NCBI GenBank assembly: GCA_020343715.1 | Contig: CP070808.1 | Span: forward strand, 1,678,887-1,690,833 | Direction: 5' to 3' | Source of the DNA: Thermoplasmata archaeon | GTDB lineage: Archaea; Thermoplasmatota; DTKX01; GCA-020343715 | Length of the DNA stretch: 11,947 bases | Shown here: piece by piece, positions 1 through 6,996 of the stretch | How positions within the stretch are numbered: position 1 is the stretch's first letter | How the letters are laid out: the number at the start of each line of letters is the position of its first letter | Program-made: the position numbers and the translations under genes | The notes under the pieces: model-generated | What the model was told of the DNA's origin: nothing | What the model saw: the letters and a program-made list of their open reading frames with translations, nothing else | Database searches by the model: none

Positions 1-1
1 C

Positions 2-490
2 GTGGACCGCGGCCCCCTGGCCAACGAGAAGGTCATGGGCCTCAAGGTCAAGCTGGTGGACGCCAAGCTCCACGAGGACAACATCCACCGCGGCCCCGCC
101 CAGGTCATCCCCGCCGTCCGGAACGCCATCTACGGCGCCATGGTCAACGCGGGCCGTCTTCTCTTAGAGCCCAAGCAGATGCTCTTCATACAGGTGCCCG
201 ACTCCGTCATGGGCGACGCCGTCCGCGAGATACAGCAGAGGCGCGGCGACGTGGAGAACATGGAGCAGGAGGACGAGAACACCAACATCACCGCGAAGGT
301 CCCCGTCGCCGAGATGTTCGGCTTCTCCTCCGACATCCGTGGCGCCACCGCAGGCCGCGCCCTTTGGTCGACGGAGAACTCGGGCTTCGAGAGGGTCCCC
401 CGGGAGCTAGAGGGCGAGGTCGTTCGCGGCATCCGCCTGCGCAAGGGTCTCAAGGAGGAGCCCTACGACGCCAACTACTACGCGGCCTGA
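2..490 (+). CDS. fusA: Translation elongation factor 2 (aEF-2), C-terminal fragment
   Basis: This is the last 162 residues of archaeal EF-2, the GTPase that moves tRNA and mRNA through the ribosome after each peptide bond. The 5' part lies outside the window; the GTG at position 2 is an internal valine codon, not a start. The visible part covers the end of domain IV and domain V. The domain IV tip reads [12 protein letters not shown], and the His of NIHRG (codon 86-88) matches the residue that archaea and eukaryotes convert to diphthamide. Domain V follows, with the conserved stretch [15 protein letters not shown]. The frame ends at TGA 488-490 after a short, divergent tail (NYYAA). It lies 98 bp upstream of EF-1alpha on the same strand, the common archaeal fusA-tuf-rps10 order. 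The assignment is secure; only the N-terminal length is unknown. Confidence 0.97.
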   Translation: MDRGPLANEKVMGLKVKLVDAKLHEDNIHRGPAQVIPAVRNAIYGAMVNAGRLLLEPKQMLFIQVPDSVMGDAVREIQQRRGDVENMEQEDENTNITAKVPVAEMFGFSSDIRGATAGRALWSTENSGFERVPRELEGEVVRGIRLRKGLKEEPYDANYYAA

Positions 491-534
491 GAGGGTAGCC
501 ATACAGCCTGACTTTCACACTACTGGCACAAAAG

Positions 535-543
535 TAGATATAG
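535..543 (+). promoter_or_regulatory. Possible TATA box for the EF-1alpha gene
   Basis: An AT-rich AGATATAG stretch sits in the otherwise GC-rich gap between EF-2 and EF-1alpha. The expected transcription start, about 26 bp downstream, would fall near 564-566 and give a leader of about 23 nt that contains the Shine-Dalgarno site at 575-580. EF-1alpha could therefore be transcribed from its own promoter as well as by read-through. The match to the archaeal consensus is only moderate. Confidence 0.35.
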
Positions 544-574
544 AAGAGGACTATTAAGGGACGCAAATCCGCAC

Positions 575-580
575 AGGAGG
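575..580 (+). promoter_or_regulatory. Ribosome binding site that decides the EF-1alpha start
   Basis: A perfect AGGAGG precedes two in-frame ATG codons at 583 and 589. The spacing to 583 is only 2 nt, too short for normal initiation. The spacing to 589 is 8 nt, which is typical. Starting at 589 also gives the N-terminus [10 protein letters not shown] that is usual for archaeal EF-1alpha. Confidence 0.8.
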
Positions 581-588
581 ATATGGGA

Positions 589-1854
589 ATGGCAGACAAA
601 CCGCACATGAACCTTGTGTTTATCGGGCATGTGGATCATGGTAAGTCCACCACCGTGGGGCGCCTGCTCCTCGATACCGGACACATCGATCCTCACATCA
701 TCGAGAAGTACCGCAAGGAGGCCGACTCCATCGGCAAGGGCTCTTTCGAGTTCGCCTGGGTCATGGATGGTCTCGCCGAGGAGCGAAAGCGTGGTCTCAC
801 CATAGACGTAGCCCACAAGCGCTTCAACACGGACAAGTACTACTTCACGATCATAGACGCCCCTGGACACCGGGACTTCGTCAAGAACATGATCACCGGG
901 ACCTCCCAGGCCGACGCCGCCGTGATAGTGGTGTCATGCCCGGACGGACCCCAGGAGCAGACCAAGGAGCACGTGTTCCTGGCCCGGACCCTCGGTGTGC
1001 CTCAGATCATCGTGGCCATCAACAAGATGGACATGGTGAACTACGACGAGGCCAAGTTCGAGGAGGCCAAGGACAAGATGTCCAAGCTGCTGGCGACGGT
1101 GGGCTTCAAGGCATCCGACATCCCCTTCGTTCCCATCTCGTCCTTCAAGGGCGACAACGCCACGAAGGACAAGGGCGAGCTGAAGTGGTGGAAGGGTCCG
1201 ACCCTGCTGGCCGCGCTGGACGACCTGACGGCTCCCGACAAGCCGACGGACAAGGCGCTGCGCCTCCCCGTCCAGGACGTCTACTCCATCACCGGCATCG
1301 GCACCGTCCCCGTCGGGCGCGTCGAGACCGGCGTGATGAAGCCCGGGATGAACGTGCACTTCATGCCGTCCAACAAGGGCGGAGAGGTCAAGTCCATCGA
1401 GATGCACCACGAGATGATACCCCTGGCCGAGCCCGGCGACAACGTGGGCTTCAACGTCCGGGGACTGGGCAAGAAGGACATCCGCCGCGGCGATGTCGCC
1501 GGACCCCCGGAGAGCATGCCCACCGTGGCCCGCACCTTCAAGGCGCGCATCATGGTGCTCAACCACCCCAGCGTCATCACGCCTGGATACACCCCCGTGT
1601 TCCACGCCCACACCGCGCAGGTGGCCTGCACCTTCCTCAGCCTGGACCAGAAGCTGGACCCCGCCACGGGCTCCGTGCTCGAGGAGAACCCCCAGTTCCT
1701 GAAGACCGGCGACGCCGCCGTGGTAACGGTGCAGCCCACCAAGCCCATGGTCATCGAGAAGGCGCAGGACTTCCCGCAGCTGGGCAGGTTCGCCATCCGC
1801 GACATGGGCCAGACCGTGGCCGCTGGTATGTGCATCGACGTCGAGCAGCGCTAG
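589..1854 (+). CDS. tuf: Translation elongation factor 1-alpha (aEF-1A)
   Basis: This GTPase delivers aminoacyl-tRNA to the ribosomal A site. From ATG 589 it is 421 residues, close to the usual archaeal length. The GTP-binding motifs are all present: GHVDHGKST (about residues 13-21), the switch I Thr in RGLTID (about 71), DAPGH (90-94), NKMD (145-148) and SSFKG (about 184-188) at the G5 position. The two beta-barrel domains follow, with [21 protein letters not shown] near the start of domain 2 and the tRNA-binding domain 3 ending in CIDVEQR. I prefer ATG 589 over ATG 583 because of the AGGAGG spacing. The gene lies between EF-2 and uS10 on the same strand, and no terminator is visible before uS10, so co-transcription is likely. 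Nothing is broken or missing. Confidence 0.98.
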   Translation: MADKPHMNLVFIGHVDHGKSTTVGRLLLDTGHIDPHIIEKYRKEADSIGKGSFEFAWVMDGLAEERKRGLTIDVAHKRFNTDKYYFTIIDAPGHRDFVKNMITGTSQADAAVIVVSCPDGPQEQTKEHVFLARTLGVPQIIVAINKMDMVNYDEAKFEEAKDKMSKLLATVGFKASDIPFVPISSFKGDNATKDKGELKWWKGPTLLAALDDLTAPDKPTDKALRLPVQDVYSITGIGTVPVGRVETGVMKPGMNVHFMPSNKGGEVKSIEMHHEMIPLAEPGDNVGFNVRGLGKKDIRRGDVAGPPESMPTVARTFKARIMVLNHPSVITPGYTPVFHAHTAQVACTFLSLDQKLDPATGSVLEENPQFLKTGDAAVVTVQPTKPMVIEKAQDFPQLGRFAIRDMGQTVAAGMCIDVEQR

Positions 1855-1903
1855 GCGCCTCTCGACGGACCGATGTGTGAGCCCAAGGAGAGTGACCGAG
1901 ACC

Positions 1904-2215
1904 ATGTCACAGAAGGCCAAGATAACCCTCACCGCCACCGACCCGCAGAAGGTCGACGCGATCTGCAACCAGATCAAGGCCATCTCGGAGAGGACCGGTG
2001 TGGACATCTCGGGACCCATTCCCCTGCCGACCAAGCGGTTGGTGGTCCCAGTGCGCAAGTCCCCGGATGGAGAGGGCTCTGAGACGTGGGACCGGTGGGA
2101 GATGCGGGTGCACAAGCGCCTCATCTACCTGGACTCCGACGAGCGCGCCCTCCGGCACCTGATACACATCACGGTGCCCGACGGCGTGAACATCGAGATA
2201 GTCCTGCGCTCCTGA
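1904..2215 (+). CDS. rps10: Small ribosomal subunit protein uS10
   Basis: This protein of the 30S head is 103 residues from ATG 1904, the normal archaeal length of about 102. The family blocks are clear: [20 protein letters not shown] (about 21-40), [18 protein letters not shown], the [10 protein letters not shown] helix and the terminal VPDGVNIEI. The same frame is open back to a GTG at 1877 and includes a GTG at 1892. I chose ATG 1904 because it gives the family length; an AAGGAG lies upstream at 1885-1890, a slightly long 13-nt spacing. The 49-nt gap after EF-1alpha holds no obvious promoter, so the gene is probably co-transcribed with it. A hairpin and T-tract follow the stop, making this the likely last gene of the translation transcript. 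Confidence 0.97.
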   Translation: MSQKAKITLTATDPQKVDAICNQIKAISERTGVDISGPIPLPTKRLVVPVRKSPDGEGSETWDRWEMRVHKRLIYLDSDERALRHLIHITVPDGVNIEIVLRS

Positions 2216-2232
2216 GGGGCATCATCGGCGAC

Positions 2233-2265
2233 GGGGGGCGCTATCCCCCCATCACCTTCTTTTTT
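2233..2265 (+). terminator. Terminator after the fusA-tuf-rps10 cluster
   Basis: A GGGGGG/CCCCCC stem (2233-2238 with 2245-2250, loop CGCTAT) is followed 6 nt later by TTCTTTTTT (2257-2265). Archaeal RNA polymerase stops at T-rich tracts, with or without a hairpin. The element lies 17 nt after the uS10 stop and just before the next promoter, as expected for the end of this transcript. Confidence 0.7.
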
Positions 2266-2283
2266 CCCTCATCCCCAGTAACC

Positions 2284-2290
2284 TTCATAT
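2284..2290 (+). promoter_or_regulatory. TATA box for a leaderless transcript of the coiled-coil gene
   Basis: TTCATAT is centred about 27 bp upstream of ATG 2314, and there is no Shine-Dalgarno sequence between them. That spacing puts the transcription start at or next to the ATG, the arrangement of a leaderless archaeal mRNA. Confidence 0.5.
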
Positions 2291-2313
2291 CGGTGGGCCC
2301 GCCATTATCCCCC

Positions 2314-2712
2314 ATGGACTGGGCCCTCATCCTCGCCGTCGTTGCCATCATCGTCTCCGTCCTACTGACCTACTGGAGGACCGTGAGCGGCAGGAAGCAG
2401 AAGGAGATCCTGGAAAAGCAACTGACGAACCAGAAGGAGGAGCTCATGCTCCTGCGACAGCTGGTCCAGTCGTTCAACCGCCTCACCGAGAGCTACGACA
2501 AGGAGCTGGAGTCCATGCGCAGCCAGCTCCTCCTCACATCGGGCGAGTCACCCGAGGGTGCCGAGCCCGTGGACGAGGCCACCCGCGCCGCAGAGGTCGA
2601 GATGGAGCGGGAGAAGCAGAAGGCGGAGAAGAAGCGCCAGAAGGAGGAGGCCAAGGCCATCAAGAAGATGATGAAGGCCCTGGAGAAGGAGCAGAAGGAC
2701 TCCGGTGGCTGA
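2314..2712 (+). CDS. Small membrane-anchored coiled-coil protein, function unknown
   Basis: I do not recognise a named family. The 132-residue product has one N-terminal membrane segment (about residues 3-21, ILAVVAIIVSVLLTYW core) followed directly by basic residues (RTVSGRKQK). This suggests the remainder stays in the cytoplasm. A predicted coiled coil runs from about 26 to 73 with many Leu, Glu and Lys. A short acidic linker follows (about 76-90), then a highly charged Glu/Lys helix to the end. The frame is open upstream into uS10, but ATG 2314 is the sensible start: it gives the membrane segment and has a TATA box 27 bp upstream. The stop is only 16 bp from the end of the convergent Fic gene. 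A scaffold or anchor role is possible but cannot be shown from the sequence. Confidence 0.75.
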   Translation: MDWALILAVVAIIVSVLLTYWRTVSGRKQKEILEKQLTNQKEELMLLRQLVQSFNRLTESYDKELESMRSQLLLTSGESPEGAEPVDEATRAAEVEMEREKQKAEKKRQKEEAKAIKKMMKALEKEQKDSGG

Positions 2713-2728
2713 CGACCCCCTCTAACCT

Positions 2729-3625
2729 TCACGTCCTTCCGTCATGCTCATTGAAGAGAGACAGGGCCCTTCGGCTGCTGTGCCATGAGTTGCCCACCCT
2801 GAGGGCCGGCAACCTTCCCTCCTCGGCCATGTGCTCCTTGTACGCGAGGAACCCCTCACCCCGGGATTCCATCTCCGCCATGGGCCTGAGCCTGTCCTCG
2901 CCCTGGCTCACCAGGTCCAGAACGGTGAGTAACGACCTGCCCATCGCCTCCCTCAAGAATTCCTGGAGAGGTCCAATGTCCCCTGAGTGCGCCGACTCGA
3001 GCGAGCTGAAGTACCGGGCTCGGTCCGCGAGGCCAATGTTGACAGGGGGCCAATCGTGCTTGAGGAAGTGCAGGTTCAGCAGCAACCTCCCCACGCGACC
3101 GTTCCCGCCGTTGAAGGGATGCACCGCCTCGAAGCCGTGGTGCATGGAGGACGCCAGCTCGAATACGGGCAAGGTGTCCTTGCACCCCTCGCGGTAGTCC
3201 TTCTCCCAAACCTCCATAGAGCGGACCACCTCGTCGGCGGGAGGCGGGACGTGGAGTGAGCCCTTGATGTGCAGGTCCACGGTCCTCCACCTACCGGCAC
3301 CCTTGATCACACCTCTCATGACCTGGTCGTGCAGCTCCCGGCATGTCCTGCGAGTGATGGGTTTCCCGACCCGGTCGAAGAGCTCCATGAAAGCCCGAGC
3401 GTGCTGCACGGTCTCCAGCACCTCCCATACCGGGTGGCCCCCGATCGAGGTGTCCTGGAGGATGAGAGTATCGACGTCGGCACGGCTGATATCGTTACCC
3501 TCGATGGCGTTGCTGCCCCAGGTGTTGGCGGCGCATACGTGTTGCCAGACATCCTCATTATGGAACGCCAGGGGACCCAACGACAACAGTTCCGCCCTCA
3601 GCTCCTCGAGGATCTCAAGGTTCAT
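2729..3625 (-). CDS. Fic (Fido) domain protein, class II, with variant Fic motif
   Basis: Fic enzymes usually transfer AMP, or another nucleotide or phosphate group, to a protein hydroxyl; some remove it. The 298-residue product shows the flap region GRWRTVDLHIKGSLHVPPP (about 111-129) and the active-site motif HPFNGGNGRVGR (169-180). The canonical motif is HxFx(D/E)GNGRxxR; the catalytic His169 and the GNGR loop are present, but the Mg-coordinating acid is Gly173. An N-terminal inhibitory motif SNAIEG (38-43) fits (S/T)xxxE(G/N), marking an auto-inhibited class II Fic. The frame opens with a TTG at 3640, but I chose ATG 3625: a TTTAAATA box lies about 28 bp upstream, which predicts a leaderless transcript starting there. 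No antitoxin-like partner is adjacent. The residue pattern supports the family; the target and exact activity are unknown. Confidence 0.93.
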   Translation of the reverse strand: MNLEILEELRAELLSLGPLAFHNEDVWQHVCAANTWGSNAIEGNDISRADVDTLILQDTSIGGHPVWEVLETVQHARAFMELFDRVGKPITRRTCRELHDQVMRGVIKGAGRWRTVDLHIKGSLHVPPPADEVVRSMEVWEKDYREGCKDTLPVFELASSMHHGFEAVHPFNGGNGRVGRLLLNLHFLKHDWPPVNIGLADRARYFSSLESAHSGDIGPLQEFLREAMGRSLLTVLDLVSQGEDRLRPMAEMESRGEGFLAYKEHMAEEGRLPALRVGNSWHSSRRALSLFNEHDGRT

Positions 3626-3649
3626 CGCCAGGTTATTCAAGGACCGGCG

Positions 3650-3657
3650 TATTTAAA
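3650..3657 (-). promoter_or_regulatory. Consensus TATA box of the Fic gene
   Basis: On the minus strand this reads TTTAAATA, essentially the archaeal box A consensus. It is centred about 28 bp upstream of ATG 3625 and no Shine-Dalgarno sequence intervenes, so the mRNA is probably leaderless. The box also argues against the TTG at 3640, which would lie upstream of the predicted transcription start. Confidence 0.7.
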
Positions 3658-3682
3658 CATGATTGGTCACGGAAGGCAAGGA

Positions 3683-3700
3683 CGACGATTTCCTTCGTCG
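3683..3700 (-). terminator. Weak hairpin after the SDR gene
   Basis: CGACGA and TCGTCG form a 6-bp stem with a 6-nt loop, 25 nt beyond the SDR stop on the minus strand. No clear T-tract follows, so this is only a possible end of the redox-cluster transcript before the Fic promoter. The rest of the 100-bp gap (3626-3725) holds the Fic TATA box and nothing else I can support. Confidence 0.25.
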
Positions 3701-3725
3701 GCCTGCCGATATCCGGTCGACCGCC

Positions 3726-4451
3726 TCACCAGGGCAGCTGCTGTCCCTGCCAGTCGAGGAAGGTCCCGTTCTGCTCCTCCGTCAGGTTGTCGATCACCCT
3801 CAGCATGCCCTCCACAGAGTCCTTGCAGGACACCTCTGCGTCTGGACCCCCCATCGAAGTCTTGACCCATCCAGGATGCAGCAGCACCGACTTGATGCCC
3901 ATGCCCGCCAGGTCAAAGGAGAACAGGCGGCCCAGCATGTTGAGGGCAGCCTTGCTGGCGTTGTAGCTGTAGTGGCCCGAGGCGGTGCGCCTGCTTATCG
4001 AGCCCAGCTGGGAAGTGATGTAGGCCACCTTGGGCTCCTCCGCCCACTCCATGAGCTCGACGAACTTCTGGGTGATGATGATGGGAGCCACCGCGTTCAC
4101 GTGGTAGATCTCCAGCAGCGACTCGGCCTTCAGGTGTCCGAACTCCTTGTGGGAGTAGGGGTCCTTCATGTCTATGCTGTTATCGCCCATGCCCGCGTTG
4201 TTGATGAGGACGTCCAGCTGACCCACCCGCTCGGCCACCGTGTCGAAGGCGCCCTCGATGGACGCCAGGTCCTTGCATTCCATCTGGACGGGGATGATGT
4301 CGTCGTAACCACGGGTCTCAAGGGCGATGATCTCCTGGGCCCTCCTCTCGTCCCGGTAGGTGGCGATGACGGTGTCCTTCCGCTCAAGGTACCTCCTGAC
4401 GAACTCGAAGCCGATGCCCCGGTTACCCCCGGTTACCATCACATTGACCAT
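3726..4451 (-). CDS. Short-chain dehydrogenase/reductase (classical SDR)
   Basis: This is an NAD(P)-dependent oxidoreductase of 241 residues, a normal classical SDR length. Visible motifs are the nucleotide-binding TGGNRGIG (7-14), the structural NNAG (84-87), the active-site Asn in YHVNA (about 119), ITSQLGS with candidate catalytic Ser147 or Ser151, and the catalytic pair in YNASK (Tyr163, Lys167). HPGWVKTSMGG (about 192-202) lines the cofactor pocket. The overall pattern resembles the CsgA/sniffer-like group of carbonyl reductases, but the substrate cannot be named. ATG 4451 has a good AGGTGA site 6 nt upstream. It is the last gene of the redox cluster, 44 bp after the neighbouring MDR reductase, and may also have a weak promoter of its own (CATATC near 4487-4492). 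No key residue is missing. Confidence 0.93.
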   Translation of the reverse strand: MVNVMVTGGNRGIGFEFVRRYLERKDTVIATYRDERRAQEIIALETRGYDDIIPVQMECKDLASIEGAFDTVAERVGQLDVLINNAGMGDNSIDMKDPYSHKEFGHLKAESLLEIYHVNAVAPIIITQKFVELMEWAEEPKVAYITSQLGSISRRTASGHYSYNASKAALNMLGRLFSFDLAGMGIKSVLLHPGWVKTSMGGPDAEVSCKDSVEGMLRVIDNLTEEQNGTFLDWQGQQLPW

Positions 4452-4457
4452 TGACCC

Positions 4458-4463
4458 TCACCT
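4458..4463 (-). promoter_or_regulatory. Shine-Dalgarno site of the SDR gene
   Basis: AGGTGA on the minus strand lies 6 nt before ATG 4451 and matches the core of the archaeal anti-SD complement. A TCATAT stretch at 4488-4493 (minus) would put a transcription start near 4463, so a short separate transcript is possible. The strong SD fits translation from the longer polycistronic message better. Confidence 0.5.
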
Positions 4464-4495
4464 GCGGGGGGCATACGCAGTGGAGCGATATGAGG

Positions 4496-5479
4496 TTACC
4501 CGTCCTGTCCATCAGGGATCACTGTGATGACGACCTTGCCCCTCACGTGACCGTCCCCGATGTGGGCGATGGCTTCGCCCACCTGCTCCAGGGGAAAGGT
4601 CCTGTCGACGATGGGCCTCACCTTACCTCCCACGATCATCTCGGTCAGGAGGTCCAGGTCCCTGTTCGCCCTCAGGATGAGCAGCCCGAACCTCTTGCCG
4701 CTGGTCAACCCGACCAGGGGTCCGAGGAAGAGGATGCTCATGATCTTCCTCCCCTTCCCCCCCACGGTCACGTAGGCCCCTCCCCGGTTGAGGGCCCGCT
4801 TGTAGTCGGACATGGACCGGTCCGTCTTAGGGTCGAGGATGAAGTCGTAACGGGAGCCACTCTTCGTGAAGTCCTCCTCACGGTAGTCGATGACGTGGGC
4901 CGCGCCGAGGGAGCGCATCAGGTCGAACTTGTCCTCCCTGTCCACACCGGTCACCTCTGCCCCCCAGGCCCTGCATATCTGGATGGCGAAGGTGCCGACG
5001 CCCCCGCCCGCACCGTTGATGAGGACCCTGTCACCGGCCTGGACTCCCCCCTTCTTCCTGAGAGCCTGGAAGGCCAGGAGCCCTGCCTGGGGTGTGGCGG
5101 CGGCGTCCACGAAGGTCATACCCTCGGGCTTGAGCATCAGGTTCCTGTCCCGGGCGCACACGAACTCGGCGTAACCCCCCCACCCCGAGTTCGAGAGGTC
5201 GCCGAACACGGCGTCTCCCGGCCTGAACCTGGTCACCTTGCTACCGACGGACTCCACCGTGCCCGCCACGTCGGCCCCCAGGATCCTGTACCGCTTGTCG
5301 GCTCGCTTGCCCAAAGACACCCGGGAAGGCTCTTTGGGCATGAGCTCCGCGTCCCACGAGTTGACGCCCGTCGCGTGGACCTTCACCAGGACCTCGTCGT
5401 CCCTGGGGGTGGGGACCTCGATGTCGATGAGCTCGAAGACCGGTGGTGGTCCCCTTGCCGAGTACGTGACCGCCCTCAT
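4496..5479 (-). CDS. MDR-superfamily NAD(P)H reductase (quinone oxidoreductase type), copy A
   Basis: This 327-residue protein belongs to the medium-chain dehydrogenase/reductase superfamily, quinone-oxidoreductase/zeta-crystallin branch. An N-terminal GroES-like domain (about 1-125) includes GADVAGTVESVGSKVTRF and GDAVFG. The Rossmann domain starts with VLINGAGGGVG (GAGGGVG about 156-162) and carries the family signature AAHVIDYREEDF (about 193-204). The GHE zinc motif of zinc-dependent alcohol dehydrogenases is absent, so a zinc-independent reductase is likely. The ATG at 5479 overlaps the stop of copy B in an ATGA, which implies translational coupling. Of the three MDR copies in this cluster it is the most diverged, for example FELIDIEVPTP where the others have VLE(F/V)RE. 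Possible substrates are quinones, enones or alkenals; sequence alone cannot separate these. Confidence 0.92.
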   Translation of the reverse strand: MRAVTYSARGPPPVFELIDIEVPTPRDDEVLVKVHATGVNSWDAELMPKEPSRVSLGKRADKRYRILGADVAGTVESVGSKVTRFRPGDAVFGDLSNSGWGGYAEFVCARDRNLMLKPEGMTFVDAAATPQAGLLAFQALRKKGGVQAGDRVLINGAGGGVGTFAIQICRAWGAEVTGVDREDKFDLMRSLGAAHVIDYREEDFTKSGSRYDFILDPKTDRSMSDYKRALNRGGAYVTVGGKGRKIMSILFLGPLVGLTSGKRFGLLILRANRDLDLLTEMIVGGKVRPIVDRTFPLEQVGEAIAHIGDGHVRGKVVITVIPDGQDG

Positions 5480-6474
5480 GGACCTCCCCCGGTCTCGGTA
5501 CCGTCCCAGACGTTTATGACGACGTTCCCCTGCTTCTGACCCGTTTCCACGTACCGGTGGGCGTCGGGCACCTGCTCCAGGGGATACCGACGGTCGATGA
5601 CGGACCTTATCTTGTCCTCCTCTATGAGCCCCTTGAGGTGCACCAGGTCCTCGGTCCTCTGGACCGTGTAAGCGGACACTACCCTCTTGCCGGTCCTCCG
5701 CGCAAGCCTCCTCCCGCTCCCTTTGTGCGCCCTCTTGGGATTCGCTATGAGGAACGTCCCGCCTTGGCTGAGGGAATCCAAGAGCTTGGGGAACGGTGCC
5801 TCTCCGACCACGTCGAAGATCGTGTCGTACTTAACGCCGTTCTCGGTGAAGTCCTCCTCCTGGTAGTCGATGACGTGGTCCGCACCTATGGAGCGCATCA
5901 TGTCCAGCTTGGTACCCGCGTCGACCGCGGTCACCTCGGCGCCCATGGACTTGGCTATCTGGATGCCGTAGGTCCCGATGCTCCCACCCGAGCCGTTGAT
6001 GAGGACCATGCTCCCTTCCCGGATGTTGCCCTCACCGAGGAAGTGGAGGGACTCCAGCCCGCCCAGGGGGACGGTGGCAGCCTCCTCGAAGGTCATGTTG
6101 GAGGGCAGGGTCGTCATCACCGCCTTCTCGGGTAGGCACGCGTACTCGGCCCAGGCACCGAAGCTGGCCCCGGTGGAGCCGAAGACCTGGTCACCGACCT
6201 TGTACGAGGTCACCTCCTTACCGACCTGGACGATTTCGCCGGATATCTCCTGTCCCAGCACCTTCCTACGAGGTCTTCGAAGCCCGAAGAACAACCGTAT
6301 CATCAAGCGCAGTGAAAGGGGCAGGTCGAGGGCCCGGAACTCGCAATCCCCCTTCGTGACCGTGGCGGCAGCGGTCCTGATGAGCACCTGACCGGCCTTC
6401 GGAACGGGTCTCGGGAGCTCCCGAAACTCAAGGACGTCGGGGGGTCCGTACCTGGTGGTCACGACAGCCTTCAC
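5476..6474 (-). CDS. MDR-superfamily NAD(P)H reductase (quinone oxidoreductase type), copy B
   Basis: This 332-residue zinc-independent MDR reductase starts MKAVVTTRYGPPDVLEF, the usual opening of the family. The GroES-like half contains LGQEISGEIVQVGKEVTSY (about 73-91) and GDQVFGS. The cofactor loop is GSGGSIG (161-167), followed by GADHVIDYQEEDFTENG. The substrate-side segment includes a basic insert (about residues 66-71, RRPRRK) that is shared in part with copy C (KPRRS), marking B and C as the closer pair. ATG 6474 overlaps the flavodoxin stop by 4 bp (ATGA), and its own TGA overlaps the start of copy A the same way. The two coupled junctions make one operon very likely. Its substrate is not inferable; reduction of a quinone or an alpha,beta-unsaturated carbonyl with NAD(P)H is the family expectation. 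Confidence 0.93.
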   Translation of the reverse strand: MKAVVTTRYGPPDVLEFRELPRPVPKAGQVLIRTAAATVTKGDCEFRALDLPLSLRLMIRLFFGLRRPRRKVLGQEISGEIVQVGKEVTSYKVGDQVFGSTGASFGAWAEYACLPEKAVMTTLPSNMTFEEAATVPLGGLESLHFLGEGNIREGSMVLINGSGGSIGTYGIQIAKSMGAEVTAVDAGTKLDMMRSIGADHVIDYQEEDFTENGVKYDTIFDVVGEAPFPKLLDSLSQGGTFLIANPKRAHKGSGRRLARRTGKRVVSAYTVQRTEDLVHLKGLIEEDKIRSVIDRRYPLEQVPDAHRYVETGQKQGNVVINVWDGTETGGGP

Positions 6475-6950
6475 GGTCCTGCCTCCTGGTCCGAGCCTAT
6501 CAACCCGCGGGCGAAGTCCTGGGCGTTCTTGAGGTCCTTCTCGTTGGGCCTGCCCTTGTTCATGCCCCCGAAGTGACGCAGGAAGCTATTGGTGTTGAAG
6601 CCCTTGCAGGCGAACTCGTCGACGATGGTGTAGCCTTTGGCCACCAGCCTCTCCCTGAGCCTTCTGTGGTCGCCGGCCACCTTGTCCTTGCCCATGATGG
6701 CGCTGGTGGAGAATATGAACGCCTTCCCCCCATCGACCTCGGGCAACCTCTCGGCCAGGTCGAGAAGCGACTTGTGGTGCCTCTCGCCGTAGATCCCTGA
6801 GCCGAAACCGACCAGGTCGAACTGGGCGAGGTCAGATGGCTCGACCTCGTCCGGGATCCTCACCGACGCATCTAGGACACTCGCCATGGCATGGGCCACC
6901 TTCTCGGTGTTCATATGATGGTACGAGTACACGACCAGCAGGGCCTTCAT
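6471..6950 (-). CDS. Flavodoxin-like FMN protein
   Basis: This 159-residue protein has a flavodoxin fold and probably binds FMN as a one- or two-electron carrier or small quinone reductase. The phosphate-binding loop is VVYSYHHMNTEKVA (about 6-19), a variant of the S/T-x-T-x-N-T loop. Isoalloxazine-contacting loops are likely GFGSGIYGERHHKS (about 48-61) and FSTSAIMGKDK (about 79-89). The C-terminal block NEKDLKNAQDFARGL is common in single-domain flavodoxin-family proteins. ATG 6950 has a GGAG 7 nt upstream, and I see no strong TATA in the 46-bp gap to the preceding MDR gene, so it is probably read from that gene's promoter. Its 3' end overlaps copy B by 4 bp. The context suggests that it exchanges electrons with the reductases, but this is inference. 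Confidence 0.87.
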   Translation of the reverse strand: MKALLVVYSYHHMNTEKVAHAMASVLDASVRIPDEVEPSDLAQFDLVGFGSGIYGERHHKSLLDLAERLPEVDGGKAFIFSTSAIMGKDKVAGDHRRLRERLVAKGYTIVDEFACKGFNTNSFLRHFGGMNKGRPNEKDLKNAQDFARGLIGSDQEAGP

Positions 6951-6996
6951 GATAGCACTCCATGATACGGGATAGGATGTTCCGGAAATGTAGTCC

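Noticed and set aside
934..2124. Minus-strand open frame of 396 codons opposite EF-1alpha and uS10
   Set aside because: EF-1alpha and uS10 are certain on the plus strand; the antisense translation is low-complexity and unrelated to any family.
3663..5539. Two long plus-strand open frames (3663-4454 and 4451-5539)
   Set aside because: Both are shadows of the SDR and MDR genes on the minus strand, whose cofactor motifs and family lengths are unambiguous.
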